Assembly: GCA_031761405.1 (NCBI GenBank)
Contig: JASEVX010000036.1
Span: 992,001-1,056,000, forward strand
From: Serripes groenlandicus
Taxonomy: Eukaryota > Mollusca > Bivalvia > Cardiida > Cardiidae
Direction: 5' to 3'
Length of the DNA: 64,000 bases
Both the position numbers and the translations under genes were made by a program. Shown here piece by piece: positions 43,301-52,600 of the stretch. The stretch's first letter is position 1, and each line of letters opens with the position of its first letter. The notes below the pieces were generated by a model. That model saw only the letters and a list, made by a program, of their open reading frames with translations, ran no database searches and was not told where the DNA came from.

Positions 43301-46143
43301 TCTTTGCTAACAGAGAATAGTCAGGCGATTATGAGTCTTATTGTCTTTGGTAACAGAGAATAGTCGGGCAATTATGAGTCTTATTGTCTTTGCTAACAGA
43401 GAATAGTCAGGCTATTATGAGTCTTATTGTCTTTGGTAACAGAGATTAGTCAGGCGATTACGAGTCTTATTGTCTTTGGTAACAGAGATTAGTCAGGCGA
43501 TTAAGAGTCTTATTGTCTTTGGTAACAGAGATTAGTCAGGCGATTAAGAGTCTTATTGTCTTTGGTAACAGAGATTAGTCAGGCGATTACGAGTCTTATT
43601 GTCTTTGGTAACAGAGAATAGTCAGGCTATTATGAGTCTTATTGTCTTTGCTAACAGAGAATAGTCAGGCGTTTATTAGTCTTATTGTCTTTGATAACGG
43701 AGAAAAGTCGGGCAATTATGAGTCTTATTGTCTTGTAAACAGAGAATAGTCAGGCTATTATGAGTCTTATTGTCTTTGCTAACAGAGAATAGTCAGGCTA
43801 TTATGAGTCTTATTGTCTTTGCTAACAGAGAATAGTCAGGCGATTATGAGTCTTATTGTCTTTGGTAACAGAGAATAGTCAGGTTATTATGAGTCTTATT
43901 GTCTTTGGTAACAGAGATTAGTCAGGCTATTATGAGTCTTATTGTCTTTGGTAACAGAGATTAGTCAGGCGATTACGAGTCTTATTGTCTTTGGTAACAG
44001 AGATTAGTCAGGCGATTAAGAGTCTTATTGTCTTTGGTAACAGAGATTAGTCAGGCGATTACGAGTCTTATTGTCTTTGGTAACAGAGATTAGTCAGGCG
44101 ATTAAGAGTCTTATTGTCTTTGGTAACAGAGATTAGTCAGGCGATTAAGAGTCTTATTGTCTTTGGTAACAGAGATTAGTCAGGCGATTAAGAGTCTTAT
44201 TGTCTTTGGTAACAGAGAATAGTTAGGCTATTATGAGTCTTATTGTCTTTGCTAACAGAGAATAGTTAGGCTATTATGAGTCTTATTGTCTTTGCTAACA
44301 ATAGTCAGGCGTGTATGAGTCGTATTGCCTTTGCTAACGGATCACACTCATATGTTAAGGAGCGTTGTTGCCTTTGCTAACAGAGAATAGTCGGGCTACT
44401 ATGAGTCTTATTATCTTTGCTAACAGAGAATAGTCGGGCCACTATGAGTCTTATTATCCTTGCTAACAGAGACTAGTCGGGCGTTTATGAGTCGTAAATT
44501 GCCTTTGCTAACGGATCACACTCAGATGTTAAGGAGCGTTGTTGCCTTTGCTAACAGAGAATAGTCGGGCTACTATGAGTCTGATTGTCTTTACTAACAG
44601 AGAATAGTCGGGCCACTATGAGTCTTATCATCCTTGCTAACAGAGAATAGTCGGGCGTTTATGAGTTGTATTGTCTTTTCTCAAATAGAATAGTCAGGCG
44701 TTTATTAGTCGTATTGCCTTTGCTAACAGAGAATAGACTGGTGATTATGAGGCGTATTGTCTTTACTTACAGAGAATAGTCAGGCGATTATGAGTCTTAT
44801 TATCTTTGCGAACGGAGAACACTCAGATGTTAAGAAGTGTTGTTGCCTTAGCTAACAGAAAATAGTTAGCCGATTATGAGTATTATTATCTTTGTGAACG
44901 GAGCACACTCAAATGTTAAGAATCGTTGATACCTTAGCTAACAGCGAATATTCGGGCTATTAAGAGTCTTGTTTAAGACAGAAACATATATATGTATTTT
45001 ATTACATTTGATCTTATTTAGCATGAAAGTACGTGCACAGAGACGAAATGAAACGAAGCATAGAAACCGGTTAAAGGGGCTAAATGAGAGAAAGAAAAGT
45101 AAAACGTTGAAACATGTGAGAGGTTACGCTGGACAGAGAACTGTGAATTATGTTAGAAGATAACGAAAAAGTAAAATATAAGAACCATTGAAAAGGTTGG
45201 GAGAGAGAAAACATAGAAACTGAAGGAGGATGTTAAGTGACAGAAAACATAGAAACTGCAGAAATATGTTAGCTGAGAGAAACTGTTGAACGAGGTTAGG
45301 AGATAGAAATATCGAAACTGTTGAAAGAGGTAGGGAGAGGGAAAACATAGAAGCGTTTGAACGATGCTAGGAGGAAGAAAACATAGAAACTGTTGAACGG
45401 GGTAAGGAGAAGGAAAACATAGAACTTTTAGAAAAATATTCGTTGAGAGGAACCATAGACACTATTGAACGAGATGGGGAGACAGACAAAATGGAAACTG
45501 TAAAACAAGGTATGGAGAGAGAAAACATAGAAACTGTTGATCGAGGTTAGGATAGGGAAAACGTAGAAACTGTTGATTTATAGAAGCTGTTGAAATAGGA
45601 TAGGATCAAACAAAAATAGAAACTGTTAAACGAGGTGAGAAAAAAAATGAAAACATAGAAACAGATGAACGAGTTTATGAGAGCGGAAACAAAGAAATTG
45701 TTGGACGAGATAAGGAGGGAGAAAACATGGAAACAATTGCCAGCGGTAAGGAGAGAGAAAACATGGGACATATAGAACAAGGTAAGGAGATAGAAACTGT
45801 TGAACGAGGTTAGGAGAGGGAAAACATAGACACAATTGACAGCGGTAAGAAGAGAGAAAACATGGGAACTATAGAACAATGTATGGAGAGAGAAAACATA
45901 GAAACTGTTGAACGGGATTAGGAGAGGGAAAATATAGACACTGTTGAAATAGGATAGGATCAAGAAAACATAGAAACAGACGAAAAGGTTAAAAGAAAAG
46001 TAAAACAGTTGAAAGCGGTTAGAAGAGAGAAAAGATAGACACAGCAGAAAGAAGATAGTAAAGAATGTATACTTACAATATTGCAATAAATACGCCCACT
46101 GTAAACACAAATAGTACAAAGCGAAACGAGCATTCACGTCCAT
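27758..46143 (-). CDS. C-type lectin receptor with tyrosine-rich tail
   Basis: Predicted exons, 5' to 3' on the minus strand: 46143-46077 (putative), 38142-37948, 35255-35130, 33975-33823, 31023-30855, 28322-27758. All junctions agree in phase (1,1,1,1,2), giving 424 residues if exon 1 is right. Order: signal-like segment 1-22; CTLD about 28-177 with six cysteines (28, 41, 59-60 region, 151, 169, 177); Ser/Thr-rich stalk 182-208; hydrophobic helix about 212-235; basic RRKR stop-transfer; 187-residue tail with tyrosines including YTGL, YQTL, YSSP, YIDM and YIYL. The plan is a type I membrane receptor that binds a ligand outside and recruits SH2 proteins inside; an immune-recognition role is inferred. 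Exons 2-6 are well supported; exon 1 rests on phase, donor strength and hydrophobicity only. Confidence 0.75.
28358..29167. mobile_element. hAT-like non-autonomous TIR element
   Basis: TIRs TAGGGATGGCAACGA and TCGCTGCCATCCCTA bound 810 bp. The next inward sequence is rich in ATTCGAATATTCG at both ends. Flanking octamers GTGTAAAC and GTTTAACC agree at 6 of 8 positions, consistent with an aged 8-bp target duplication of the hAT type. The internal short frames show no transposase. It sits in the last intron of the lectin receptor. Confidence 0.7.
29520..29782 (+). mobile_element. tRNA-derived SINE family 1, degenerate
   Basis: CTCAGTCGGTAGCCGTGCGG head, GGAGTACTGGTGTGG body, CATTAAACCCTAATCAATG tail. 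Diverged from the 10285 copy. Confidence 0.8.
29908..30090 (+). repeat. 45-bp tandem repeat of a tRNA-like A-box block
   Basis: Four near-perfect copies of a 45-bp unit containing CCGTGGTGGAGTGGATAGAG and CGCCTGTGACCGGTC. The first part reads like the 5' half of a tRNA (A-box TGGTGGAGTGG-ATAGAGCGCC). A family A MITE starts at once after the fourth copy. 45 is a multiple of 3, so all frames stay open, which explains the repeat peptides. Confidence 0.9.
30091..30327. mobile_element. Foldback MITE, family A
   Basis: Starts TGAGCCGTTCCACGAGAAAA, ends with GGAAATGCTCA; the two halves are inverted. Confidence 0.8.
30441..30735 (-). mobile_element. tRNA-derived SINE family 1
   Basis: Minus-strand copy: tail complement TTGATTGATTGAGGTTTAAC at left, head complement GCTACCGGCTGAGCTACCGG at right. 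Lies in the last intron of the lectin receptor, 120 bp from the transmembrane exon. Confidence 0.85.
30855..31023 (-). CDS. Lectin receptor exon 5 (stalk and transmembrane)
   Basis: Acceptor TTAACAG|ATATG joins phase 1 to exon 4 as Asp. Encodes a TTPTPSSSSTSSSEES stalk (likely O-glycosylated; NMT is an N-glycosylation sequon), then IPIIISLFSALILVLVLVII, a single membrane helix, and LVTVRR. The donor GCAG|GTATGT is strong, phase 2. Confidence 0.9.
31106..31240. mobile_element. Family B MITE fragment
   Basis: Right arm TTTTCAAATTCGTCTGCTGC followed by AGATGTG. The left part is decayed. Confidence 0.4.
31341..31455 (-). mobile_element. tRNA-derived SINE fragment (family 2)
   Basis: On the minus strand: CCGTGGCCGAGTGGTTAGCG and CCGGGTTCGGTCTCC as A- and B-box-like segments. 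The body TGCCTTGCC...CACTCCA is shared with 7877-8076. Confidence 0.6.
31629..31859. mobile_element. Foldback MITE, family A
   Basis: TIRs are the cleanest in the window: ATGAGCCGTCCCGCGAGAAA and its exact inverse at the right end. Confidence 0.9.
31969..32042 (-). mobile_element. tRNA-like SINE head
   Basis: Minus strand CAGGGTTCGATTCCCCG (B box) and a weak A box. A similar ATGACCCGAC...GATCGAAC block lies at 1076-1140. It follows a family A MITE in both places, suggesting a composite older repeat. Not a functional tRNA by stem pairing. Confidence 0.45.
32227..32402 (-). mobile_element. SINE family 1, 3' fragment
   Basis: ATTGATTGAGTATTAACGTC followed by body-like CAGTTCACCTATGTGTTCC. The tRNA head is missing. 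Confidence 0.6.
32579..33404 (+). repeat. Tandem duplication of a 416-bp unit
   Basis: GGTTGTAAGCTAAACGTTTT begins at 32579 and again at 32995. The units match except for small length changes in an A run and in an AGA triplet tract, and a few substitutions. AT-rich, no coding signal. In an intron of the lectin receptor (between exons 5 and 4). Confidence 0.9.
33823..33975 (-). CDS. Lectin receptor exon 4 (CTLD C-terminal part)
   Basis: Acceptor ATATTACAG|GCAACC. Encodes GNPDNGGG, then GENCLQM, KLNDYYC and LYFVC. NPD occupies the place of the EPN/QPD sugar-selectivity tripeptide and LND that of WND, so calcium and sugar binding may be modified. The donor ACAG|GTCAGG is weak. Reading through adds only Gly-Gln-Ala before TAG at about 33813, which would give a soluble lectin without transmembrane segment. 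Confidence 0.9.
34240..34835 (+). repeat. 42-bp minisatellite
   Basis: About 14 copies of a 42-bp unit (TTAGTTTACGTGGACAAGGA then ACATTTCATAGTCTTGTAGT plus GG). The first three copies are diverged and the later ones nearly identical. The 118-codon open frame on it is a by-product of a unit length divisible by three. Lies between lectin exons 4 and 3. Confidence 0.95.
35130..35255 (-). CDS. Lectin receptor exon 3 (CTLD core, WLGG)
   Basis: Acceptor TTTCAG|ATTCAATT. Encodes YGVWLGGTDRGTGNWKWATG, then a GGQMNIDLFSWREG end. The W-L/I-G-G-T-D...W-x-W pattern is the CTLD hydrophobic core. Donor GAAG|GTATTT in phase 1 leads into exon 4. Confidence 0.9.
35260..36130. other. Intron sequence with an unrecognised 94-codon frame
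   Basis: Intron 2 of the lectin receptor. A plus-strand frame at 35803-36087 begins MSRKADLLHPSFSDIH and includes QCCGYSKEQSQC. It looks less repetitive than most chance frames here, but no family, splice context or partner was recognised. Confidence 0.3.
36131..36531 (+). repeat. 90-bp direct repeats flanking a truncated MITE
   Basis: 36131-36220 and 36442-36531 are direct repeats (start TGTGTATGTTAACG, end TTCAACCATTGT) with several differences. Between them lies a family A MITE lacking its first 25 bp. The element's internal CAAC-ATTGTGG coincides with the end of the repeat (CAACCATTGTGG), a microhomology at the junction. Confidence 0.85.
37066..37235. mobile_element. Degenerate family B MITE
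   Basis: CCCATATACAGACTTTTTGA and GCAATTTCCCCATTTTGTCA blocks; ends decayed. Confidence 0.5.
37478..37768 (+). repeat. AATC-rich minisatellite
   Basis: Units near 32 bp of CAATCAATCAATATATCAAC with CAACCAAC variants. The AATC motif equals the SINE tail, and a SINE 3' fragment follows directly (37769-37920), so slippage from a SINE tail is a likely origin. Confidence 0.9.
37769..37920 (+). mobile_element. SINE family 1, 3' fragment
   Basis: CCACCAATGGGCTAACAAG through GAACTGACGCCGTGATGTTA and GGAAACGGCGTAAAG. Abuts exon 2 of the lectin receptor within 30 bp. Confidence 0.7.
37948..38142 (-). CDS. Lectin receptor exon 2 (CTLD N-terminal part)
   Basis: Acceptor TTGTTTAG|ATAATG. Reads DGCAPGWTPERRVKACFKLY, then LDWSDAHNYC and DMLDLKEQEF. 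This is the start of a long-form CTLD: C-x3-W, paired early cysteines, W-x2-A-x3-C of helix 1, and the L-x-S-like/E-F helix 2 region. Donor TTAT|GTATGG in phase 1. The alternative GT three bases on gives the wrong phase. Confidence 0.85.
38370..38860. repeat. Degenerate TTGCGAA/TTACGAA short-period repeat
   Basis: The motif TTRCGAA or its close variants recurs about every 10-12 bp across this stretch, on a poor consensus. Short frames on both strands are by-products. It lies between exon 2 of the lectin receptor and the 43-bp satellite. Confidence 0.6.
38912..44975 (+). repeat. 43-bp satellite array, about 140 units
   Basis: Unit AATAGTCAGGCGATTATGAG plus TCTTATTGTCTTTGCTAACA plus GAG. Spacing was checked at several places (for example 41041 to 41084). 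The ends are diverged and the 41.0-44.2 kb core is homogeneous, with subtypes (GATTACGAG, GATTAAGAG, CTATTATGAG; GAATAG versus GATTAG). A higher-order block of about 945 bp (22 units) repeats from 42721 to 43666, marked by a TCTTGTAAACAG short unit. The array falls in predicted intron 1 of the lectin receptor. An interruption lies near 40027-40100. Confidence 0.97.
45170..46050 (-). repeat. Degenerate 36-bp tandem repeat
   Basis: Units near 36 bp built on GAAAACATAGAAACTGTTGA and ACGAGGTTAGGAGAG with many substitutions. The long minus frame over it (Phe/Leu/Ser-rich, 198 codons) is a by-product of the repeat, except that its first codons are the proposed lectin exon 1 (46143-46077). Confidence 0.85.
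46077..46143 (-). CDS. Lectin receptor exon 1 (putative signal peptide)
   Basis: ATG at 46143 opens a 22-codon stretch (MDVNARF, then hydrophobic ALYYLCLQWAYLL). It ends in a strong donor, ATT|GTAAGTAT, in phase 1, which is exactly what exon 2 needs. It would contribute a hydrophobic leader. The next exon is 7.9 kb away across satellite DNA, so cDNA evidence would be decisive. No nearer candidate with correct phase was found upstream of 38142. Confidence 0.45.
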
Positions 46144-46439
46144 AGTTCATAGTCACAGTGATTCAAACGAAATGAGATAGATCACAATTTTACAACAACA
46201 ACTATGGATATCACGTTTATTATTAAATATGACTATTCAGAACATGATATCAATCACATACTCCACCATCTCCGCAATCGAGACGCGTTTTGCGTCATCT
46301 TATGACGGCCCTTGAAGACAGTGCGAGAAACGAGAACTTGTTATCGTCATGGGAATTTCCTCTCTGTCCACATGTATTTGTACTGTTGTTAAACAATACG
46401 GACCTACGTGCTATTTCACGTATTCTCGCTCGTACATCC

Positions 46440-46655
46440 TTAAACTCTTCCCACATACAGAGCCGTTCTTGCGTCTCTGCAGCAGACGAAGTTTTAAAAC
46501 ATTGTGTCGAAAGTAGAAATTGCTCATAATGTGCAATTTCTTCTTTTGCCACACTGTTTTCAGTTCCATTTAATCAATATACTTTCGTTAAAAAGATTTC
46601 CCATTATTCAAAGTCGTCTGCTTCAGTTTTGTTGCATGAGGGAAAAGGGTTTAAC
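46440..46655. mobile_element. Foldback MITE, family B
   Basis: Left CTCTGCAGCAGACGAAGTTT and centre GAAATTGCTCATAATGTGCA, right end CATGAGGGAAAAGGGTTTAA. Lies upstream of the putative lectin receptor start, where it could overlap the promoter. Confidence 0.75.
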
Positions 46656-46882
46656 CATTTCAATTTAGAAATGTCTATTCCTGCACGTGATGTAATGGGT
46701 TTATCACAATCCCAGACACAGACATTTGACACCCCTGTAGGAAAATATGGCGGAAAAGGGAGGAACTTCTAAAATAAGTTTTTCTATCCCTAAGAAGAGT
46801 TAGACTTTTCATAAGATTCAAACTCACAATATCCATGAGGTAGGCGAGACAATATTTATCCGAAAAAGCATACTACTTCAAT

Positions 46883-47227
46883 CAGGGGCGTAGCTTGGCA
46901 ATAATCAATGTGTAGGCCGTCTCGTGAGAAAATCAACATTGTGGACTCTGCGTAAAGTATCGACCCGGATCAGCCTAAGCATGCCACACAGGCCTACCCG
47001 GATAGACACTTTTCGCCTCCTGTGGATTTTCTGTTTCAGGAATCACTACTCTATACATATATCCCCCTAAGACGGAATGTGTCGGCCGGATCAGTCTGCG
47101 CGGTCAGCGCAGGCTGATCTGGTCGATACATTACGCAGATGTCTATCGCCGCAGCTGTATTTTGGGGCATTTTGAGAAAAAATGTGTAGGCACGTGCCTA
47201 CAGTGCCTAAAGGGAGCTACGTCCCTG
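46883..47227. mobile_element. hAT-like TIR element with nested family A MITE
   Basis: The ends CAGGGGCGTAGCT and AGCTACGTCCCTG are inverted repeats with a CAGGG terminus typical of hAT elements. A TCAAT lies at both outer borders, but a clean 8-bp duplication is not seen. A family A foldback MITE (about 46914-47140) occupies the interior. Confidence 0.65.
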
Positions 47228-47249
47228 TCAATAATATCCAATTAGGTCT

Positions 47250-47420
47250 AAGGCTTAACCAATTCCCACATACAACACATCTGCAGCAGACGACTTAGAA
47301 AACATTTAGGCAAAATGATAACGTTTCTCTATAAAATAGATAATATAAGTATTGAACACAGTTGAAAACATTTTATTTTTATTCGTTTTGAGTAATGTCT
47401 CCCCTTTTACCACATTTCCC
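47250..47420. mobile_element. Family B MITE, degenerate
   Basis: CTTAACCAATTCCCACATAC start, ATCTGCAGCAGACGACTTAG arm. Confidence 0.55.
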
Positions 47421-47594
47421 CCCAAATGAATCAGCTGGAGGCGGGTCAAAATGCATCCTTAAGTTTGTAAGGTTTCAAAGCGATTAAGCCCCTTAAAGAG
47501 TATAATTATCACGGATACATCTAAACAATACACGTATGACAAGTGTCGTCTTGGAAAAAGAGGCCTCAACCACACCTCCTTCGCAAACATTTAA

Positions 47595-47780
47595 GCCTTT
47601 TCCCACATGTAGACGCTTTCTGACGCAGATGCAGTAGACGAGTTTTCAAACCATTGTGTCAAAAGGGGCAATTTCTCATTTTGCAATAATGTTTTCAACT
47701 CTTTTCAATTAATATACTTCAATTTGCAGAGAATTTCCATATTTTTGCATGTTTTCAAATTCGCCTGTTGCAGTTTGTTG
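47595..47780. mobile_element. Family B MITE, degenerate
   Basis: CCTTTTCCCACATGTAGACG start, GTGTCAAAAGGGGCAATTTC centre, CAAATTCGCCTGTTGCAG right arm. Confidence 0.55.
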
Positions 47781-48083
47781 TATGTTGTTGGGTCAAATAT
47801 CATTCTCTTTTTTAAAACTGGAAATGAGCGAGGTTTCAGGAAATCACAGCTCCTGTCATTGGTGACAGGTGTAGATCCAGATAACCCGGTTCGATACTAT
47901 GTCAAAGAAGCATTAAGGAAACCGTCGACATACAAGGAAAAATTCGTTCACATACATGTATCATGGACTTTCAAATTGGTCATTTTCTTCACTTGCCAAA
48001 ACCGCTGTAATGTTGATTTTCGTAGAGCAGGGCTCAATGATCAAAGGAACACTTTCTCTGATTGGTTGAACCATATGGTTTAG
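47781..48083 (+). other. Possible orphan exon, unrecognised
   Basis: The open frame 47724-48083 leaves the MITE and reads KSQLLSLVTGVDPDNPVRYY, then VKEALRKPSTYK. This looks protein-like and is preceded by a GGTTTCAG that could be an acceptor. No family recognised, and no convincing donor. The upstream part of the frame is MITE sequence, so only the later part could be coding. Confidence 0.2.
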
Positions 48084-48186
48084 TCAATCATAACCTGTGT
48101 TACTTTGTGAATTTGAAATAGGCATAGATTAGAACAGATGACACTTGTGAAGTATTTTCAGTCGCCACATATTCGCATTTGTTCTT

Positions 48187-48416
48187 TTAACCCTTTCCCT
48201 CATATAGACGCTTTCTGAAGCCTCTGCAGCAGACAGCTTTTTGAAAACATAGTAACAAAAGAAGAAATTGCACAAAACGTGCAATTTCTCCTTTTGTCAC
48301 AATGTTTTCCACTTTTAGTCATAGGTTATCCATTCAATTATAGGGATTTTCCATTATTTGACAAAATATGTTCAAAGTCGTCTGATGTAAGATTGCCGTA
48401 TGAGGGAAAGGGTTAA
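48187..48416. mobile_element. Foldback MITE, family B
   Basis: Well preserved: TTAACCCTTTCCCTCATATA to GTATGAGGGAAAGGGTTAA, with GAAATTGCAC...GTGCAATTTC in the centre. Inverted relative to the 515 copy. Confidence 0.88.
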
Positions 48417-48620
48417 CTAGATATCCTTCATCCGTTTCTTTATATGAGACGACGTTGTTTCACTCTGTTATATAGATAAACTAAATCATTGTGTAAACAG
48501 GATAGAAAATAATCATAATAAGCAGTTTTCGCCAATTTCCAATCCTCTATGATGGCCATTCCGCGCCACCTGAAAACCGACCGTTGTACGTATACGAAAC
48601 AATCAGATTGTATTTTTGTA

Positions 48621-48862
48621 TGAGCCAGTGAATGAAAAAAGGTACAAGTTTGCATTTCTTAACAGTGTAGGTTCATATCATCTTGCTCACCTGCTCAGTC
48701 TTACCGGCATCTACAAAAGTTAAGATAATATTAGTTTGAGCTTGTGTAAGTAATATGTAAGTGACCAGTGCAGATCATGAATAAACTGCGGATGCACTGG
48801 CTGATCTGGATATATACTGTTCACAATAGCAAACGTGAACCTTTTATAAAGCACTGTCTCTT
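48621..48862. mobile_element. Foldback MITE, family C
   Basis: TGAGCCAGTGAATGAAAAAA start, TCACCTGCTCAGTCTTACC body, AACGTGAACCTTTTATAAAG end. Shares body blocks with 4194-4413. Confidence 0.65.
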
Positions 48863-49665
48863 ATCAACTTATTTTTTACAAGGGTCATCCTTCGAGTGGG
48901 GTGGGGGATTTAGGGGTTCAATGATGGGTGTATGACAAGGTGGACCATCTTTACATGCTACAGCTAAATGTTTTTTAATAGACGATTAGATCTCGTGTTC
49001 AATGATACATGTAAATACGGAAGTGAGTAATGTCTAGTGCATTTAAACTTGGTTAACAGTTTCACACACTGTAACGCTGTAATGATTAAATCTGGTTAGA
49101 TATTCGGACTCCTAATTGCTTTTGTTAAAAAGAGGGCTAATATGGCCCTAAATTGCTTACCTGATCTTCAATAGTTTTCAAAGTTGTAACTCTATACTAA
49201 TAAGGAAAACCAGCACCGTTAAATTGCGGCCATTTTATTCAAGACATCGGAATCATTTGATCAATTTTGGTAGACGGTGTCCCTTGGAACATTTGTGCAA
49301 AATTATTTCCTAATCGGGCTTATACATTTCGCTAAGAAGATTTTTTCAGTTTCCCTTTATGTTGCCAACGCAATCAGCAATTATGAAAAACTAAACACAT
49401 TAGGAGTATTCCTGTAAAGTTTAGTCAATATTGCTCTAGGAGGAGATGTCATTTAAAGATTAAATAATTCTTTACATTGCCATAGTTTGCATTGAATTAA
49501 ACTATTTTAAAAGTTCTGAAAGGGATTTCCGAAAGATCATTCCTGTGACGGTTGGTTGAAAGTGGCCCATCGGTTTACGAGAAGAAAGTAAACAATTAGC
49601 ACTTCGTGTTCCGGTGAGCTCAATATATTGTAAATATTGACATTGAATTTGAAACGAGGCTAAGG
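48863..49665. other. Non-coding stretch, nothing recognised
   Basis: AT-rich, with no open frame of note. The sequence AAAGAGGGCTAATATGGCCC near 49127 resembles the end of Helentron-like elements, but no partner was identified. Confidence 0.5.
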
Positions 49666-52600
49666 TTCTCAGTAAGAATCGTGAATATTAACCTTGATCA
49701 TGACCTTACAACACATTGCTGAAAATCGTGAATATTGACAATGATTTTGACCTTACAACATTTCACTGAGAGTCGTGAATATACCTTGATCCTGACCTTA
49801 CATCACATCACTGAGCGTCGTGAATATTGACCTGATCCTGACTTTACAACACATCACTGAGAGTCGTAAATATTGACCTAGATTCTGACCATACAACACA
49901 TCACTGAGAGTCGTAAATATTGACCTAGATTCTGACCATACAACACATCACTGAGAGTCGTGAATATTGACCTTGATCCTGACCATACAACACATCACAG
50001 AGAGTCGTGAATATTGACCTTGATCCTGACCATACAACACATCACAGAGAGTCGTAAATATTGCCCTTGATCCTGACCATACAACACATCACTGAGAGTC
50101 GTGAAAATTAACCTGAATCTGACTTTACAACAAATCACTGAGAGTCGTAAAATATTGACCTGAATCTGACCTTACATCAAATCACTGAGAGTCGTGAATA
50201 TTTACCTTGATCCTGACCATACAACACATCACAGAGAGTCGTGAATATTTACCTTGATACTGACCATACAACACATCACTGAGAGTCGTGAATATTGACC
50301 TTGATCCTGACCAAACAACAAATCACTGAGAGTCGTGAATATTGACCTTGATCCTGACCATACAACAGATCACAGAGAGTCGTGAATATTTACCTTGATC
50401 CTGACCATACAACACATCACTGATAGTCGTGAATATTGACCTTGATCCTGACCTTACATCACATCACTGAGAGTCGTGACTATTGACCTTGATCCTGACC
50501 ATACAACAAATCACTGAGAGTCGTGACTATTGACCTTGATCCTGACCATACAACACATCACTGATAGTCGTGAATATTGACCTTGATCCTGACCATACAA
50601 CAAATCACAGAGAGTCGTGAATATTGACCTGATCCTGACTTTACAACACATCACTGAGAGTCTTGAATATTGACCTGATCCTGACTTTACAACACATCAC
50701 TGAGAGTCGTAAATATTGACCTAGATTCTGACCATGCAAAACATCACTGAGAGTCGTGAATATTGACCTTGATCCTGACCATACAACACATCACTGAGAG
50801 TCGTGAATATTGACCTAGATCCTGACCATACAACAAATCACTGAGAGTCGTGAATATTGACCTGGTACCTGACCGTATAACACATCACTGAGAGTCGTGA
50901 ATATTGACCTTGATCCTGACCATACAACACATCACTGAGAGTCGTGAATATTAACCTTGATCCTGACCATACAACGCATCACTGAGAGTCGTGAATATTG
51001 ACCTGATCCTGACCATACAACACATCAATGAGAGTCGTGAATATTGACCTTGATCCTGACCATACAACAAATCACTGAGAGTCGTGAATATTGACCTAGA
51101 TCCTGACCTTACAACACATCACTGAGAGTCGTGAATATTGACCTTGATCCTGACCATACAACACATCACAGAGAGTCGTGAATATTGACCTTGATCCTGA
51201 CCATACAACACATCACTGAGAGTCGTGAAAATTAACCTGAATCTGACTTTACAACAAATCACTGAGAGTCGTAAATATTGATCTGAATCTGACCTTATAT
51301 CAAATCACTGAGAGTCGTGAATATTTACCTTGATCCTGACCATACAACACATCACAGAGAGTCGTGAATATTTACCTTGATCCTGACCATACGACACATC
51401 ACTGAGAGTCGTGAATATTGACCTTGATCCTGACCATACAACAAATCACTGAGAGTCGTGAATATTGACCTTGATCCTGATCATACAACAAATCACAGAG
51501 AGTCGTGAATATTTACCTTGATCCTGACCATACAACACATCACTGATAGTCGTGAATATTGACCTTGATCCTGACCATACAACAAATCACTGAGAGTCGT
51601 GAATCTTTACCTTGATCCTGACCGTACAACACATCACAGAGAGTCGTGAATATTTACCTTGATCCTGACCATACAACACATCACTGAGAGTCGTGTGAAT
51701 ATTTACCTTGATCCCCCATCCTGACCATACAACACATCACAGAGAGTCGTGAATATTTACCTTGATCCTGACCATACAACACATCACAGAGAGTCGTGAA
51801 TATTGACCTGATCCTGACCATACAACACATCACTGAGAGTCGTGAATATTGACCTTGATCCTGACCATGCAACACATCACTGAGCGTTGTGAATATTTAC
51901 CTTGATCCTGACCATACAACACATCACTGAGAGTCGTGAATATTTACCTTGATCCTGACCATACAATAAATCACTGAGAGTCGTGAATATTAACCTTGAT
52001 CCTGACCATACAACACATCACTGAGAATCGTGAATATTGACCTCATCCTGACCATACAACACATCACTGAGAGTCGTGAATATTGACCTAGATTCTGACC
52101 ATACAACACATCACTGAGAGTCGTGAATATTTACCTTGATCCTGACCATACAACACATCACTGAGAGTCGTGAATATTTACCTTGATCCTGACCATACAA
52201 CACATCACTGAGAGTCGTGAATATTGACCTTGATCCTGACCATACAACACATCACAGAGAGTCGTGAATATTTACCTTGATTCTGACCATACAACACATC
52301 ACTGAGAGTCGTGAATATTGACCTTGATCCTGACCATACAACAAATCACTGAGAGTCGTGAATATTTACCTTGATCCTGACCATACAACACATCACTGAG
52401 AGTCGTGAATATTTACCTTGATCCTGACCATACAACACATCACTGAGAGTCGTGAATATTTACCTTTATCCTGACCATACAACAAATCACTGAGAGTCGT
52501 GAATATTGACCTAGATTCTGATCATACAACACATCACTGAGAGTCGTGAATATTCACCTTGATCCTGACCATACAACACATCACTGAGAGTCGTGAATAT

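Noticed and set aside
38912..44975. CRISPR array or coding repeat protein
   Set aside because: Uniform head-to-tail 43-bp units without spacers and with frequent stops; satellite DNA.
44969..45163. Plus-strand 64-codon frame with a hydrophobic leader
   Set aside because: Starts at TTG, runs from satellite into the 36-bp repeat, and has no other coding evidence.
45547..46143. 198-codon minus-strand Phe/Leu/Ser-rich membrane protein
   Set aside because: Most of it is the degenerate 36-bp repeat. Only its first 22 codons, ending at a strong donor, are proposed as an exon.
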